Assembly (NCBI RefSeq): GCF_901000735.1
Contig: NC_081550.1
Location: 5,404,666-5,468,665 of the forward strand
DNA: 64,000 nt
DNA from: Corylus avellana
Taxonomy: Eukaryota; Streptophyta; Magnoliopsida; Fagales; Betulaceae
Direction of reading: 5' to 3'
This document shows, one piece after another, positions 1 through 12,000 of this stretch; the first letter of the stretch is position 1, and each line of letters begins with the position of its first letter. Made by a program: the position numbers and the translations under genes. Under the pieces are notes generated by a model that saw only the letters and a list, made by a program, of their open reading frames with translations, made no database searches and had not been told where the DNA came from.

Positions 1-753
1 CCACCCCAAACCATGCCATCCTCCCCCGTTCCTCGACACCGCCTCTTTCACTCTCCCCACCTCCGAATTCACCTCTCCCACCTCCCTAGCCTTCCCACTG
101 CTGAACCAACCCTCGATAAACTTCACCGTCGATTTGCCAACGCTCCTCACCGAATTCCTCAACTTATGCAAATACCCATAAACCCTCTCTCCCCTCCCCG
201 TCTCCGCGCTCACCTTCAACAACGCAGCAAGCTCTGATTCCTCCACACTCACCCCCATCACACCCATATGCTCCTCCACCTCATACGCCTTCTCCGCCTC
301 CAAATTCTCACAGAAACACATCAATGCCGGGTCATACGTGCGCAATCTCGGCGCAGTTCCATACTTCCACATGCTCTTGACCAAGCCGAAAGCATAATCC
401 CCGTCTCCCTTCGCCGCGGCTAGGCGAGCGACGGCGGTGATCGAGGCCTCATTGGGGTGGACGTTGTTTGACAGCATGTGGTCGAATATGCGAAAGCCGT
501 GGTCCAAAGCTAAGGTTTTCAGTGATGCGTCTGTGACTGTGTTGGAGCAGAGGTAGAGGAGGGCATTGAAGTGGTGCTGGTTCAGGCGCAAGCCTTGTAA
601 AATTGCGGTCTCGTAAAGGGAGATTGCGCTGCGCAGGTCGTTGTTCTTGGTGCATAGAGTGAGGTCCGAATGGAATTCGGATTCTGGGGTCTGGTTCTTT
701 TTCTTCTTCTTGTCCTTGATGGATGGTCGGTTTGGGAAGTTGGTGGTCTCCAT
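1..753 (-). CDS. PRORP2: Protein-only RNase P (PRORP2/3 type), amino-terminal part
   Basis: This is an open minus-strand frame of 251 codons that runs off the window edge without a stop. In plants this enzyme cleaves the 5' leader from precursor tRNAs, and the PRORP2/3 branch acts in the nucleus. I recognise it from the PPR array in the order typical of the family: GFRIFDHM, then NEASITAVARLAAAKGDGDYAF, cut here to its core, then LRTYDPALMCFCE and EKAYEVEEHM, a helix with ELAALLKVS, and the glycine-rich GGGWHG segment at about residue 246. The ATG at 753 is followed by a lysine-rich stretch (KDKKKKKN) that looks like a nuclear signal; no transit peptide is evident, which fits the nuclear branch rather than organellar PRORP1. 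The NYN metallonuclease domain would lie outside the window. Unlike the transposons around it, the frame is undamaged, so it is probably a working gene. Confidence 0.88.
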   Translation of the reverse strand, partial: METTNFPNRPSIKDKKKKKNQTPESEFHSDLTLCTKNNDLRSAISLYETAILQGLRLNQHHFNALLYLCSNTVTDASLKTLALDHGFRIFDHMLSNNVHPNEASITAVARLAAAKGDGDYAFGLVKSMWKYGTAPRLRTYDPALMCFCENLEAEKAYEVEEHMGVMGVSVEESELAALLKVSAETGRGERVYGYLHKLRNSVRSVGKSTVKFIEGWFSSGKAREVGEVNSEVGRVKEAVSRNGGGWHGLGW

Positions 754-1360
754 TGATGCAAGTCTGAGCAAAAACCCCCAGAGCCTCAAAAACCCTAATT
801 TTGGTATAGGTATATTGGGCTTGGCCTCTGTATGGCTTTTATTTTTGAAGATTGTACAACAAAATTGGGCTTAAATAAAGTTCAGTCCGACCCAAAGGTT
901 ATATGAAAAAGTTTATAGGGCATTTTTAATAAGAGAAATACTCTTCTAAAAAAACAAATACTTTTCACAAAACAATTCTGAAAAACTAAAACAAAAAATA
1001 TTCTTAAAAAAAATAATAAATGCTGTATTTTTTTTTTCAGGAGTAGAAATTATCTATGTATAATTTTTTTTTTTTTTTTAGGCACCTTCAGCTATCAAAG
1101 TTCTGGGATTGGGGGAAGAAATTGCTTAGTCGACATTCTAGAGCTACTGTAGTAAGAGATAAGTGAGTCGCTTACAAAGGTTTTGTAATTGTGGACTTCT
1201 TATAATTAAACTCTTCTACATAGTGGATAAGTTTCTTAGATTTGATTGCCCCTGTATGATTTTACTTTTAAAGAGTTACTTAAGAGATTTATATTTCGCC
1301 ACCAAAAGTTTTGTATTGGTTGTTTTAATATTTTGCTTGATTTTAGTACTTATATCTATG
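754..1360. other. Flank upstream of PRORP, with an LTR-like remnant
   Basis: No gene is seen. The first 150 bases should hold the PRORP leader and promoter, but no clear TATA box is visible. From about 1080 to 1360 the text resembles the LTR remnants elsewhere in the window (for example a segment around 18040-18110 that also contains a phrase like 'TTCGTCACCAAAA'), so this may be an old retroelement scrap. Poly-T runs occur at 1028-1037 and 1066-1079. Confidence 0.35.
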
Positions 1361-1368
1361 GTGTTTTG

Positions 1369-2159
1369 CAGTGGCGGATATAGGCTGGGGCCGGGCACCA
1401 CTTCAAAAATCCTGAAAGAAAAAGATTTTGGAGCAGTAGTGTTTTAAGTTTTCTGATGCCTACCCTTCCTCTTCCTTTTGTTTTCTTCTCTTCTTCTTTT
1501 TTTTCTTCTCTCACTCAACTTCTTCTTCTCTTGCCCCTACTCTCCCTCCTCCTAATGTTTTCATGCCCCTACCTCTTCTAGTGTTCCTCCTCCTTTCTTC
1601 TTCTTCTCTCGCTCAGCTTCTCTCTTCCATCTCTCTCCTCTGGTCCTCCTCATGCTTCCCCTCTTTTCTCCATTTTCCTCAAACAGTTTATTTCTCTTTC
1701 AACATTTTTTGTTTGTTTGTTTGTTTGTTTTTTTTTTTTTTTGGGTTAATTTCAACCAGTTTAATTGGTTTAAACGCTGCCCACTCTAAACAAAAACAAA
1801 AAAACAAAAAATTCTCCTTTGCCCAATGCACTAATTATACGACCACTCTTAAGAGGACAAATAATAAAATACAATTTGATAAAGAGTGGACTTATATCAA
1901 TTAACGTGAATATGTTTTCTAAACGTTAAATAAAATAACTCAAAAATAATTACGTTCCATTAATAGATAACTAAATATTAAAAGCAATTAATTGGACATG
2001 CACGCAATATTTTTTTAGAAGTGTTTGAAACTTTGAAATAATGAAATAATTTATATTGGTTTTTGGTAAACTATAGTATAACATAATATTATTTTATCTT
2101 AATTAAATATTAGTCTTATATCCTGCCACTACAATAAGAAGATCTTGGCTCGGCCACTG
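1369..2159. mobile_element. Non-autonomous hAT element
   Basis: The left end reads CAGTGGCGGATA and the right end reads CCGAGCCAAG...CCACTG in reverse complement (GGCCACTG on the plus strand), which is the classic hAT terminal signature. The element is bounded by a perfect 8-bp target duplication, GTGTTTTG, at 1361-1368 and 2160-2167, the duplication length expected of hAT transposases. The 791-bp body is CT-rich (1450-1690) and AT-rich, and encodes no transposase. Confidence 0.8.
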
Positions 2160-2440
2160 GTGTTTTGATTAAAAATTAATAACTTTGTTAATATTCTTCA
2201 TTGTTGTTGAGATTGAGAGATTTATTGTTTATCAACATCGGGTCTAAACTAGCGTAGAGCTCCACAAATTTTTCTCTCCGGCCAGCACTTTCTTCTCTTG
2301 TGTAGGCCAATAATAAAGTTGGCTCCACATCTTCTTGTTCTCAACGTAATTGGTTTTCTCTTCAATATTATTAGTAGTAAAGTAGTACTACATTCTGAAT
2401 TATTTCTAAAATGGATCTTTTTAGCTTCCAATATTTAATT

Positions 2441-2670
2441 GGGAAATTATATCTAAAATCTTTAGGTAAACGCGCTTTTATTAAAAACTCCCTGAGTTTT
2501 TTTTTTTTGAAATTTAGTCCCTGGGTCACTCGAAACTACTAAAAAACTCCCTACCGTCAATTTTTGTTAACTTCCGTTAATCTACTCAAAACTCACGGTT
2601 TTATCTGATTAAAATATTATTTTTTTTATTAATTTAATTTAAAAAATTCAATCTTTTTTTAAAAAAAATT
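2441..2670 (+). repeat. Left TIR of the Pack-MULE
   Basis: About 220 bp that recurs in inverted form at 3566-3791. Shared landmarks are AACGCGCTTTTATTAAAAA, the ACTCGAAACTA block and the AAAACTCACGGTTTTATCTG block; the mate shows small substitutions and indels. Confidence 0.8.
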
Positions 2671-2770
2671 ATGTTATAAGAAGATATGATCCTTTCTTTG
2701 CCGTTTCTTCTCCATGCTTTCAACTTCATGCTTTCATGAAGTTGAAAGCATTCGAGTACTGGGAATCCTT

Positions 2771-3346
2771 TCATTGCCGTTTCTTCTCCATCTTGTTGAA
2801 AGATTGATCTGCAGCTGCAGCACTCTCAGACCCACCATGACTTCTTTTTTTCTTGTTAAACTTCATACCTTTTGCCTTCCTGATATCATCATCTACTGAG
2901 ATTTTTGCATATTTCCCACCGTGTTGATCTACTCTTTTTGGCTTGCTTTTAATGCCCGACATGCTCAAAAATGGTACACCAGAAGAGAGGTCATGGTCAA
3001 TCTCTTTCCTCATTTCCTTCAAGTTTTTTGGGCGTGATGAGTGCTTGGAGGTATCAGCAAGAAAACCATCACTTTTGGATGACTTGGTTTCACTGGAGCC
3101 AAATGTATCATAGAAGTCCTTGTAAGCTGATTGTTTTGATGCTTGGTTTGACCTCCACTGATCAGGTCGGGCAGCAAATCTGATGTAATAAGCCGCAGAC
3201 ATCAACATACAAAGATTAAGAACAATAAACTGCCAAAATTCAATTTTAGAAAACAAATGCTCGAATATCATATCAATTGTAACAGACCATCCTCCCTTCT
3301 TATAACATAATTGCCTGTGGGAACTAATAGAGATACTATCACAAAC
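2771..3346 (-). pseudogene. Captured host exon inside the Pack-MULE, origin not recognised
   Basis: The minus strand has an open frame from about 3346 to a stop at 2771, roughly 190 codons. It is preceded by an intron-acceptor-like TTTCATAG at 3347-3354, so it looks like a terminal exon copied with some of its intron. The conceptual protein starts with VCDSISISSHRQLCYKKGGW, then has one hydrophobic span near FIVLNLCMLMSAAYYI, then a long polar region rich in Lys/Ser/Asp ending in basic KKKR clusters. That suggests a single-pass membrane protein with a cytosolic basic tail, but I cannot name the family. It has no stops or frameshifts, yet lies wholly between MULE TIRs. It may be transcribed from them; translation is unproven. 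Confidence 0.55.
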
Positions 3347-3436
3347 CTATGAAATTCTAGGATCATATCTTCTACAATGATTCACGGTATTATAAAAGAG
3401 AAAATGCCCAACAGTTTACCTGTCGACCCAAACCCC

Positions 3437-3456
3437 NNNNNNNNNNNNNNNNNNNN
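3437..3456. other. Assembly gap, 20 N
   Basis: Unknown bases inside the Pack-MULE next to its GC-rich block. Confidence 0.95.
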
Positions 3457-3565
3457 GCCACCCCAAACCACCTGGGGGTGGCTTGCGGCCACCCCATAGG
3501 GGTTGGGGGTGCCACCCCTGGCCACCCTTCAAATTTTTTTTTTAATTTTTTTTTTAATTTTAATT

Positions 3566-3791
3566 TTTATTTTTTTTAAGATTGAATTTTTTAAATTAAA
3601 TTAATAAAAAAATAATATTTTAATCAGATAAAACGGTGAGTTTTGAGTAGACTAACGGAAGTTTACAAAAATTAACAGTAGGGAGTTTTCTAATAGTTTC
3701 GAGTGACACATGGACTAAATTTCCAAAAAAAAATACCCAGGGAGTTTTTTAAAAAAGCGCGTTTACTTAAGGATTTTAGATATAATTTCCC
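3566..3791 (-). repeat. Right TIR of the Pack-MULE
   Basis: Inverted mate of the left TIR, differing by scattered substitutions. The moderate divergence between the two arms means the insertion is not very recent. Confidence 0.8.
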
Positions 3792-3800
3792 TATTTAATT

Positions 3801-3801
3801 T

Positions 3802-3836
<35 letters not shown>

Positions 3837-5988
3837 ATAAATCCCAAGTAATTCACATGCATGATGCATGATAAATCCTCACATATTAAAACTGAAAATC
3901 ACAATCTGTTCAACCACCTATACCTACTGCATTAAGGTGAGTCAACATTGAAAATCTAACCGACCTCTTTTGAGGCGACAATGGAGATGTGGCAACGCTC
4001 ATGGCAGAATGAAGAGACAATTGCATATTAGTTTTGTGGTTTCTGTAACATGTTACATACGCGTGAATAATTCATCTCTTTTGTAAATCTACCATTTAGT
4101 AGATTTAATTTGTAAAATTTACATTGGGTCTTGCAAATTTAATAGTAAATTTGTCCATCTCTTGTACCAAGATGGACATGAGATGTGCAAAAGATAGAAA
4201 CAAAACATTTCTCTTTTCTAAGATGTATAGATTTTATGGCTAGCAGTTATGGGTGACAATTCGTATTCATGTGTCAGGTTTTGGTAGTGTTAATGCATAA
4301 GTATAAGACTATATAGGACGAATAGAAAAAAGAAAAGAAAAAAAGACTATATAGGACAATCATAGTCCGACCCATTTAATTAAATGAGTCAAATCCCTCA
4401 ACTCTAACCCTTTAATTTTATATTGAGTTCATATCAGGTTTGCGGGTCATGTTAAAATTGTCAGTCACTTTGTCGTGTGTCGAATTTATGTCGTGTCTAG
4501 ATCAACATGAGTATAAGACTATATAGGTCAAACCTAAACCAACTCATTTAATTCAACGGGTCAGACACATCAACCATAATCCTTTAATTTTGTATTGGAT
4601 TCGTATAACATTCGCGAACTGCGTCAAAAATTGCCAGCTACTAGTATAGAAGCTACTACTTTGTTGATTTGCTATAAGATGTATAGCTATTGATTCTTTT
4701 GTGTTTTGTTTTGATATGTTGGTTATATGTTAGGTATTTTACTGGCAAGTAATGCTTGGAACCATCTTTAATTGTCTCAAACTTGATGTGGCTTTAAAAA
4801 TCATTATTGAATCAAAATTCAATAGTAATCCATCACAAATCTAACGTGATTTTAAATCACGTCAAATTTGGAAGAATACATTACTCCTTATTGGCATGGA
4901 AGGATCTAGCAAAGATTTTGGTCGAGAGGGAGAGGGTAGCATTCTAAAATCTAGCCGACCACTTTTGTGTTAGCATACAAACTTCCCATAAATTATCTCT
5001 TTTTGATAACTTGAACGTAACCTGTGGTTTGAGGTGAATCTACAAGATAAAGCTTGAAAGTTGAAAGCAATGTTTACCGTCCAGATGGGTGCATGCAATA
5101 TTCATGGTTGCGCTGTCCGCATCAAGTTTTGAGCCACATGTATACGTTATATAACGTAACCCACTATACATAGCGTAAAAAGATCCGTTGAAAACCATAT
5201 ATATATATATATATCATTTTTCCAAGAATTTTAATTGGCTTTTAATTTTTACTATTTGCTTTACAGGTTTTACCCACATTTTAAATAGATATGTCTACTT
5301 CTTTTTTCATCAAGTTTTCAATAGAAATCATGTACAATTTCAATTACCCTCCTAATAAAAAATGGAAAAAAAAAATTAAAAAAAAAAGGTGGTAGAGGAG
5401 GTGGTTGCCCACTTGCCCCCACCTTATTTTTCTGGAGTTTTCTTGCCTAAAATTATTAGTAAACTTTGGCCCATGTATATATAAAAAAAATATGAATATA
5501 GACATAGGTGGTGAAATAGTAGATGGGAAGGCAAGCTAATTAAAAAGAATACCAAGTCAATCATTTGACTCTTCTCGAACTCCCTTGCCTTCTGTGTGAA
5601 TATATAGAAAGCTAGTTTTGCAAATGACCGGCAGTATTGTACGTTATTATTATTAATATTAGTAAATTATATTTGAGGACTAGACTTATTTTGCCATACC
5701 GGAAAGTGGAAGGCCTTCCTGGTCATCAAAAGAAAGAAAGAAAAAAGATGATATATATATATATAGATCGAGGCTGCATAAGCACATGTCAGGGTGATCA
5801 GCTGTACCCACTATTGAATCTGAAGCCTGATTTCAAGGTAAAACTAGTAAGCTACCCTTCATGGTTTAAGGAGAATCACTGCTGTGTCATGCGAGACATC
5901 TGTACTTTAAAGGGAAACCCACACGCAAGAAGGAAAATCCAATTATAACGTGTCTTAATTGCATGAGTAATGAATGTTATATTACTAT
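3801..5988. promoter_or_regulatory. Upstream region of FAR-A, duplicated upstream of FAR-B
   Basis: No gene is seen. From about 3985 (GGAGATGTGGCAACGCTCATGG) onward this DNA aligns with 19286 onward, in the same order and orientation, as far as the FAR start codons. It is therefore part of the tandem duplication unit and should carry the distal promoter. It contains a loose internal repeat with the phrase AGTATAAGACTATATAGG at about 4300 and 4510, (TA)n tracts at 3814-3836 and 5198-5213, and AT-rich spacer. Confidence 0.6.
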
Positions 5989-6097
5989 TTATATATATAT
6001 ATATACACAAAGCAGCATAACTCACAAAGAAACTATCTACTTCGTGCATAACTCATCAACTCTTTCTCTTTCTCTCTCTCACATTTCTTTTATGATC
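5989..6097 (+). promoter_or_regulatory. Core promoter and leader of FAR-A
   Basis: A TATA-rich stretch (5989-6005) is followed by AAAGCAGCATAACTCA and AACTATCTACTTC, which are conserved in FAR-B (from 23296) and at the right edge of the window (from 63964). A CT-rich patch precedes the ATG, as is common in plant leaders. The upstream ATG at 6092 is in frame (M-I-M-E-L) but is CTG in FAR-B, so 6098 is taken as the start. Confidence 0.6.
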
Positions 6098-9000
6098 ATG
6101 GAGTTGGAAAGCATGCTCAAGTTTCTTGAGAACAAGACTATTTTAGTCACTGGTGCTACTGGCTTTCTAGCAAAAGGTACGTATAACCTTAGCTCTCTCT
6201 TTCTTTCTGTGTGTACTGTATGTATTCTGAGGGATGATGATCTTTTCTTCTGTATCCATCCATCCACACAGCTTTTGTGGAGAAAATACTGCGAGTGCAA
6301 CCAAATGTCAAAAGGCTTTATCTTCTCATAAGAGCTTCAGATCTTGCATCTGCCACACAACGCTTGCATGATGAGGTATTCTACATTAACCGCTCACATA
6401 TTTGACGTATTTTCAAGGTATGATTAGCTTAAACTTTTTAAATAAGTGGTTAAAGTACGAGGATAATAAGGTATATATCCTATGTAATCGTGATCATGCT
6501 TAAGCTTTTGAGAAGATAAGTGATCAGAACGTATATGCTTGCATATTTGACATATTTTCAAGTTACGATCAGCTTAACATTTTAAAATAAATGATAATTT
6601 AACATATATAACAATCGCTCATTAAGGTAGGAGCCCATTAGTCTTATATTTTTAGTCTTTTGATTTCCTTGGATTTAATTAGGCTACAATTATTTTAGTG
6701 CTAAATTAGCTTGAACGACAATATGTCAAAAAAGTGCGACAATTTTTGTTTTTTTCGTGAGCTTTCATTATTATGGCAAGGAACTACGTCTTTTGACGTT
6801 TGATTAATCTTCTTCTTTTTATTTTTATTTTTTATTCATTCACAGATCATTGAAAAGGAATTATTTAGGGTTGTCAGGGAGAAGTGGGGTGCAGATCTAG
6901 ATTCCTTTATATCTGAGAAGGTTATGGCAATCTCCGGCGATGTCTCATATGAGAATTTGGGAATCAAAGATTCTAAACTAAGAAACGATATGTGGAAAGA
7001 AATAGACATCATCTTAAATTCTGCCGCTACCACAACGTTTGATGAAAGGTAGTAAACATCAAGCACTGGATTAATATTTTAAAATAGAATAATGTTAGAT
7101 ATTATATTTTTATTTTATAATTGTTCAATAATGTTAATGTGATACTTTCAACTAATTCTTGGATTAATTCTTGTTAAGTAAAAAAGATCTAATAGTTGAT
7201 TTACAGTTTAACCTTATTGAATTCACTTTAATTCCTAACTACATTCTATCTATTAAATTAAGTTGAACCTTATTGAATCCAGCAAAACTTCAATTGATCT
7301 ATCAGCTATTGCCAATTTATGAAATCAACCAATTTTTAATTTTTTTTTTAACCAATGAAAAGTCATATTAAATAAAAATATAAAAATTTGATAACAACCA
7401 AACTTTTTTTTTTTTTGAAAAAAATTAAATATAAAAACTATATATATATATTAATTTCTGTCTTAAATATTCAATAGATCTTATATTTTAGTCTGAATAG
7501 ACGATTTAGATTATTTAAGAGATACCATATATAATTTAATAAGTAAATAAGTTGTATTAAAATATATTAATAGGTGAAGTGACGAAATGATCACTTTTCC
7601 CATTCACTTAATTACCTGTTTCAATTTTTAAAACATTGTTTAATAATTATTCATAAACTACAGACATGATTTGTATTTTTTTGTTTCCTCTCTCAGTTTT
7701 ATTTTTATTTTCTTCTGCTCATTGTCTTAGATACGACGTCGCATTGGGCATCAATACATTTGGCGCTGTGCATGTTTCGAGCTTCGCCAGGAATTGTATC
7801 AACTTAAAAGTTCTCCTCCATGTGTCAACCGGTTTGTGTACATAACTTATTTCTAATTACATTCATCAATCTGTTTTGTATTAAAGTTCTTTTACTTACC
7901 CAAAATTAAAAAATAAATAAGAGGATAAAGGTTATTGTTTTGGGCAAGTGAACAGTAGTACTGATTGTAAACAGTGCAGTATTTTCAATCGATGGCCATG
8001 ATTGATATGTTTTTTTTCAGCCTATGTGTGCGGCGAAAAGAAGGGGCAAATACTAGAGAGCCCATTTGAGATGGAAGAAACGCTCAATGGAAGCTCAAAA
8101 TTAGATATTAAAGCAGAGAAACACCTTGTGGATGCGTACCTAAACGAACTACGAGGAGAAGGCGCCACTGAAAGAACCATCACATCCACCATGAGGGATC
8201 TTGGAATGAAAAGGTTTTTATAATTCTAACCAAATATATAATGATCTGTACATCTTTAAAATATAGGTTTTTTTTTTTTTTTTTGCAGTCCTTAGCTAGC
8301 AACTAGAGATGAGGAGATAGACTTTTTGATAAAAGCTTCATTTTTAAATTTTTGTTAAAAGTGCGTTTTGGTCATTTTTAGACTTTTTAAACCTTTAAAA
8401 GGCTTTTAATTTTTTTACCAAACCACTACTTTTTTTTTTCAAAAGGACTTGTTGAGTGTTAAACGCACTTTTAGGCTACTCAAATGCAATCCCGAACATA
8501 CCCTTATTCCATTTGGTAGTAGAAGTTCATGTAGAACTTCTGTGTGCAATATATAGATTGTCTGTAAACACACCTGATAAAGCTTAATCAAGATTCAAGC
8601 ATTTTGGTGGAAAGCATATTTCAGGAAACTTCTTGGTATATATATATATATATACGCAAATAAAAATGTCTTAGTAATTCTGCTTCAAGTACTATATATA
8701 ATATAGGCATCATAATTAACAATCTTCTAGCAAATGTGTTTCCAGTATATATATATAGGGCAACAATATTCCCACAACTATGTATAACCGCGACAATAAT
8801 AGGAGTATGACACACTTACAAACCTCTGTAACATACACATTTCTTGTACCAAGAAAGCAACTTGTTTGCTTCTACTGCAATAGCTCTAGAACTTCTGGGC
8901 ATTTCTTTTATCGAACTTCCTCTTATAATCTCGAAACTCCGGTTATTGAAGGCTTTTTGAGAATTTGGTGTGGTTTTAATCAAAACTCTAAGAGAGATAA

Positions 9001-12000
9001 ACTTCAAAGCATAATGAATTAAGTTCTCTCTTATCAGACAAAACAAATAGGCTCTTTAGGTCTGTTTAAAAATTCTGCACTGAAGGCCATATTTAGACAC
9101 TACTGAGAAAACTAGGTCTTCTGATGTGAATCATATTCTCTTATAAGGCAATTTCTTCGGCAGCATCCAGACGTATAAGTGAGGGACATGTCTAGGGTTT
9201 CCGAATTTCCACCTGGCGGCATCCAGACCGTCGATTTAGTGACCAAACAATACTGTCCTTTTATTCTATTTGGTTCGTCTGGATCTGCAGCAAATGAGAC
9301 AACTATGTTTTCTATCTTCATCTTGTCTGGACCTCAATCGAACGTGCTCGTGAATGAACTATATTGAACCCTCAATAAAACTTGCTCATCTAGACCCTTA
9401 TCAGTACTTTGTGTTTGCTGTGCTGCCCCACTCAAACAAGGGAGGATTAGGAAAATCCTATTGGTTGCAGCTTTTTCCAATTCAAACGTTTAGTATGTGA
9501 AAGTTGTCATTTGTATTCTGTTTGCCATAGGTTTTATTATTATTATTATTATTATTATTCTTATTATTATTACTATTTTCTAAGGTTTCAAATTTAGGCT
9601 CTATGGCCATAGCCATCAAACTATTTATTTTTTATTATTTTATCAATAAGAAATACTCAGAAGTTGAGTTTTCTTCTATTTTGCTTCGAATCCTTAATTG
9701 ACTCTTAGTTTTGGGATGAGTTTTCTTCTATTTTGCTTCGAATCCTTGATTGACTCTTAGTTTTGGGAAGAGTAGTAAATCTTGTGTTCGTTATCTTTAT
9801 GAAGCACTATGCCATGCTGCATCGGCTTATTAGCGATATTTTGGTTGTCGGTGATAATTTAGATGAAAAAGGCCAAATTTCTAAAAGCAAAAGGTCCTTA
9901 ATAACATAGAAATGGCATAAATTTAAATTTACACCTTATTTCCAATTATGCAGTGCTCCAAATAAAATTTGAAATGTAATAAATATTATAATAGTCTCTC
10001 TTTTTTTTTTTTTTTTTTTCTATAATTGATTACTGTATTTTATCCTTTATTTATTTATTTAGTTTTTGATTTTATTAATTGCAAGGGCGAAACTATATGG
10101 ATGGCCAAACACTTATGTCTACACGAAGGCAATGGGAGAGATGCTTTTAGGACGGTTTAGAGAGAACCTGCCCCTTGTTATCATACGGCCCACCATGGTA
10201 TCCAGCACTTATAAAGAGCCATTTTCTGGTTGGATTGAAGGCGTGAGGTAATAATATATAGTTTGACATATAATATTAGAATTATAGTAGCTACAATACA
10301 ATTTTAAGAAAATATCTAATCTTGTTTGGTAATGAAGAAGAGTCTTTTTTTTTTTTTTNNNNNNNNNNNNNNNNNNNNNNNNNNNNNNNNNNNNNNNNNN
10401 NNNNNNNNNNNNNNNNNNNNNNNNNNNNNNNNNNNNNNNNNNNNNNNNNNNNNNNNNNNNNNNNNNNNNNNNNNNNNNNNNNNNNNNNNNNNNNNNNNNN
10501 NNNNNNNNNNNNNNNNNNNNNNNNNNNNNNNNNNNNNNNNNNNNNNNNNNNNNNNNNNNNNNNNNNNNNNNNNNNNNNNNNNNNNNNNNNNNNNNNNNNN
10601 NNNNNNNNNNNNNNNNNNNNNNNNNNNNNNNNNNNNNNNNNNNNNNNNNNNNNNNNNNNNNNNNNNNNNNNNNNNNTGAATATAATAAAGAATAGTAGAT
10701 CAAGAAAAAAAAAAAAAATTAGAAAACTCCCTCTGAATTTTCCCTCATTTCGACACTACCCACTCAAAGTTTAAAAACTCTTAATTAAGAGTATTGAACT
10801 TCCAATTTCTTTCATTTATCCATTTCCATTAGTATTTTCCGTAAAATATTGTCAAAATACCTATTTTTTAAATAAAATAAAATAAAAATATTGCCAAGAT
10901 GCTTCTTTTTTTTTTTTTTTGTAATATATATATATATATTGTTCAAATATTTATAATTTTTATAAAGATTTAACGAAAAATTATAACATTCTGAAAAAAA
11001 AAAAAAAAAAAAAAAAAGAAAGTTTGATACCCTTAAATGAGAGTTTTTGAACTTTAGAGGTACTTTCAAAACACATAAAAGTTTAGGAGGTTTTGTGAAG
11101 TTTCCCAAAAAACAAAAAAAAAGGAGAATCAATTCGTCCTTTCTTTTTCCATACTTAATTGATCATGCTTGTTTACTCATTACAGAACCATTGACGGCGT
11201 AGTTGCTGCCTACGGTAAAGGGAAATTGAAAAGCTTTCTTGGCCATCATGAGACAATCTTAGATATAGTGAGTACATGCACATTCTTAGATATAGTGTGT
11301 TTGTCCATATATATTTTGTTCGATAAGCTTCTAGAATTGAACTTCAAAACTCGTGCAGATACCAGTAGACATGGTGGTAAATTGTATGATTGTGGCCATG
11401 GTGGCTCGTGCAAATCAATCTTCTCATATCATCCTCCATGTGGGGTCTTCCTGGAGAAATCCAATAAAATTTTCAACTTTTAGAAATATCATTTTCCGGT
11501 ACTTCACTGAAAATCCGTTGGTTAGTAAAAATGGAGAATCAATCAAAGTCGACAAGGGGATAGTGTTGAGCAGTATGGCTATTTTTCGTGCATACATGGC
11601 TATTCGATATGTACTTCCACTCAAGGTATGTCTAAGTCTAATCCCACAACCAAATTATGTACAAAAAATGAAAACTTAATTAGGGTTTGTTTAATTCTTG
11701 TTTTAGTAACAATTTTCTATTTTTAGATTTCCAAAAACAATACTATGTTTTTAATTAGCCTCTTTCAATTCTAGCTTAAACTAAAGTTATTAAAAATTAT
11801 AATAATGTCACAACTCTTGTTAATGGGGCTAGGCATGGTAACTTGATATGTTAAGTAAAAATACGCTTATTTTTGTCTTGGTATATCGCCTTGTAGAAAA
11901 TATCTTCCTATTTGGCTTTTGAGAAAGTGACTAATTAATTACTAGAATTTTAATATCACAAGTTTTTTCCTCTTATAATTTCTAGGTACTTCGAATAGCG

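Larger units (their letters stand above)
2441..3791. mobile_element. Pack-MULE-like Mutator element carrying a gene fragment
   Basis: The element has long terminal inverted repeats. The left end starts GGGAAATTATATCTAAAATC and the right end finishes with its reverse complement. It is flanked by a perfect 9-bp duplication TATTTAATT at 2432-2440 and 3792-3800. Long TIRs plus a 9-bp duplication are diagnostic of Mutator-like elements. No transposase is encoded. Between the TIRs lies an exon-like piece of a host gene on the minus strand (2771-3346), which makes this a Pack-MULE. A GC-rich block of GGGTGGC-type words (3457-3525) abuts the 20-N gap at 3437-3456. Confidence 0.85.

Noticed and set aside
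6092..6097. Upstream in-frame ATG (M-I-M-E-L) as the start of FAR-A.
   Set aside because: FAR-B has CTG at that position, and family proteins start close to the MEL motif; 6098 is the conserved start.
10209..10774. Long frames spanning the N gap.
   Set aside because: They consist mostly of unknown residues and reflect the gap, not a gene; the region is an intron of FAR-A.
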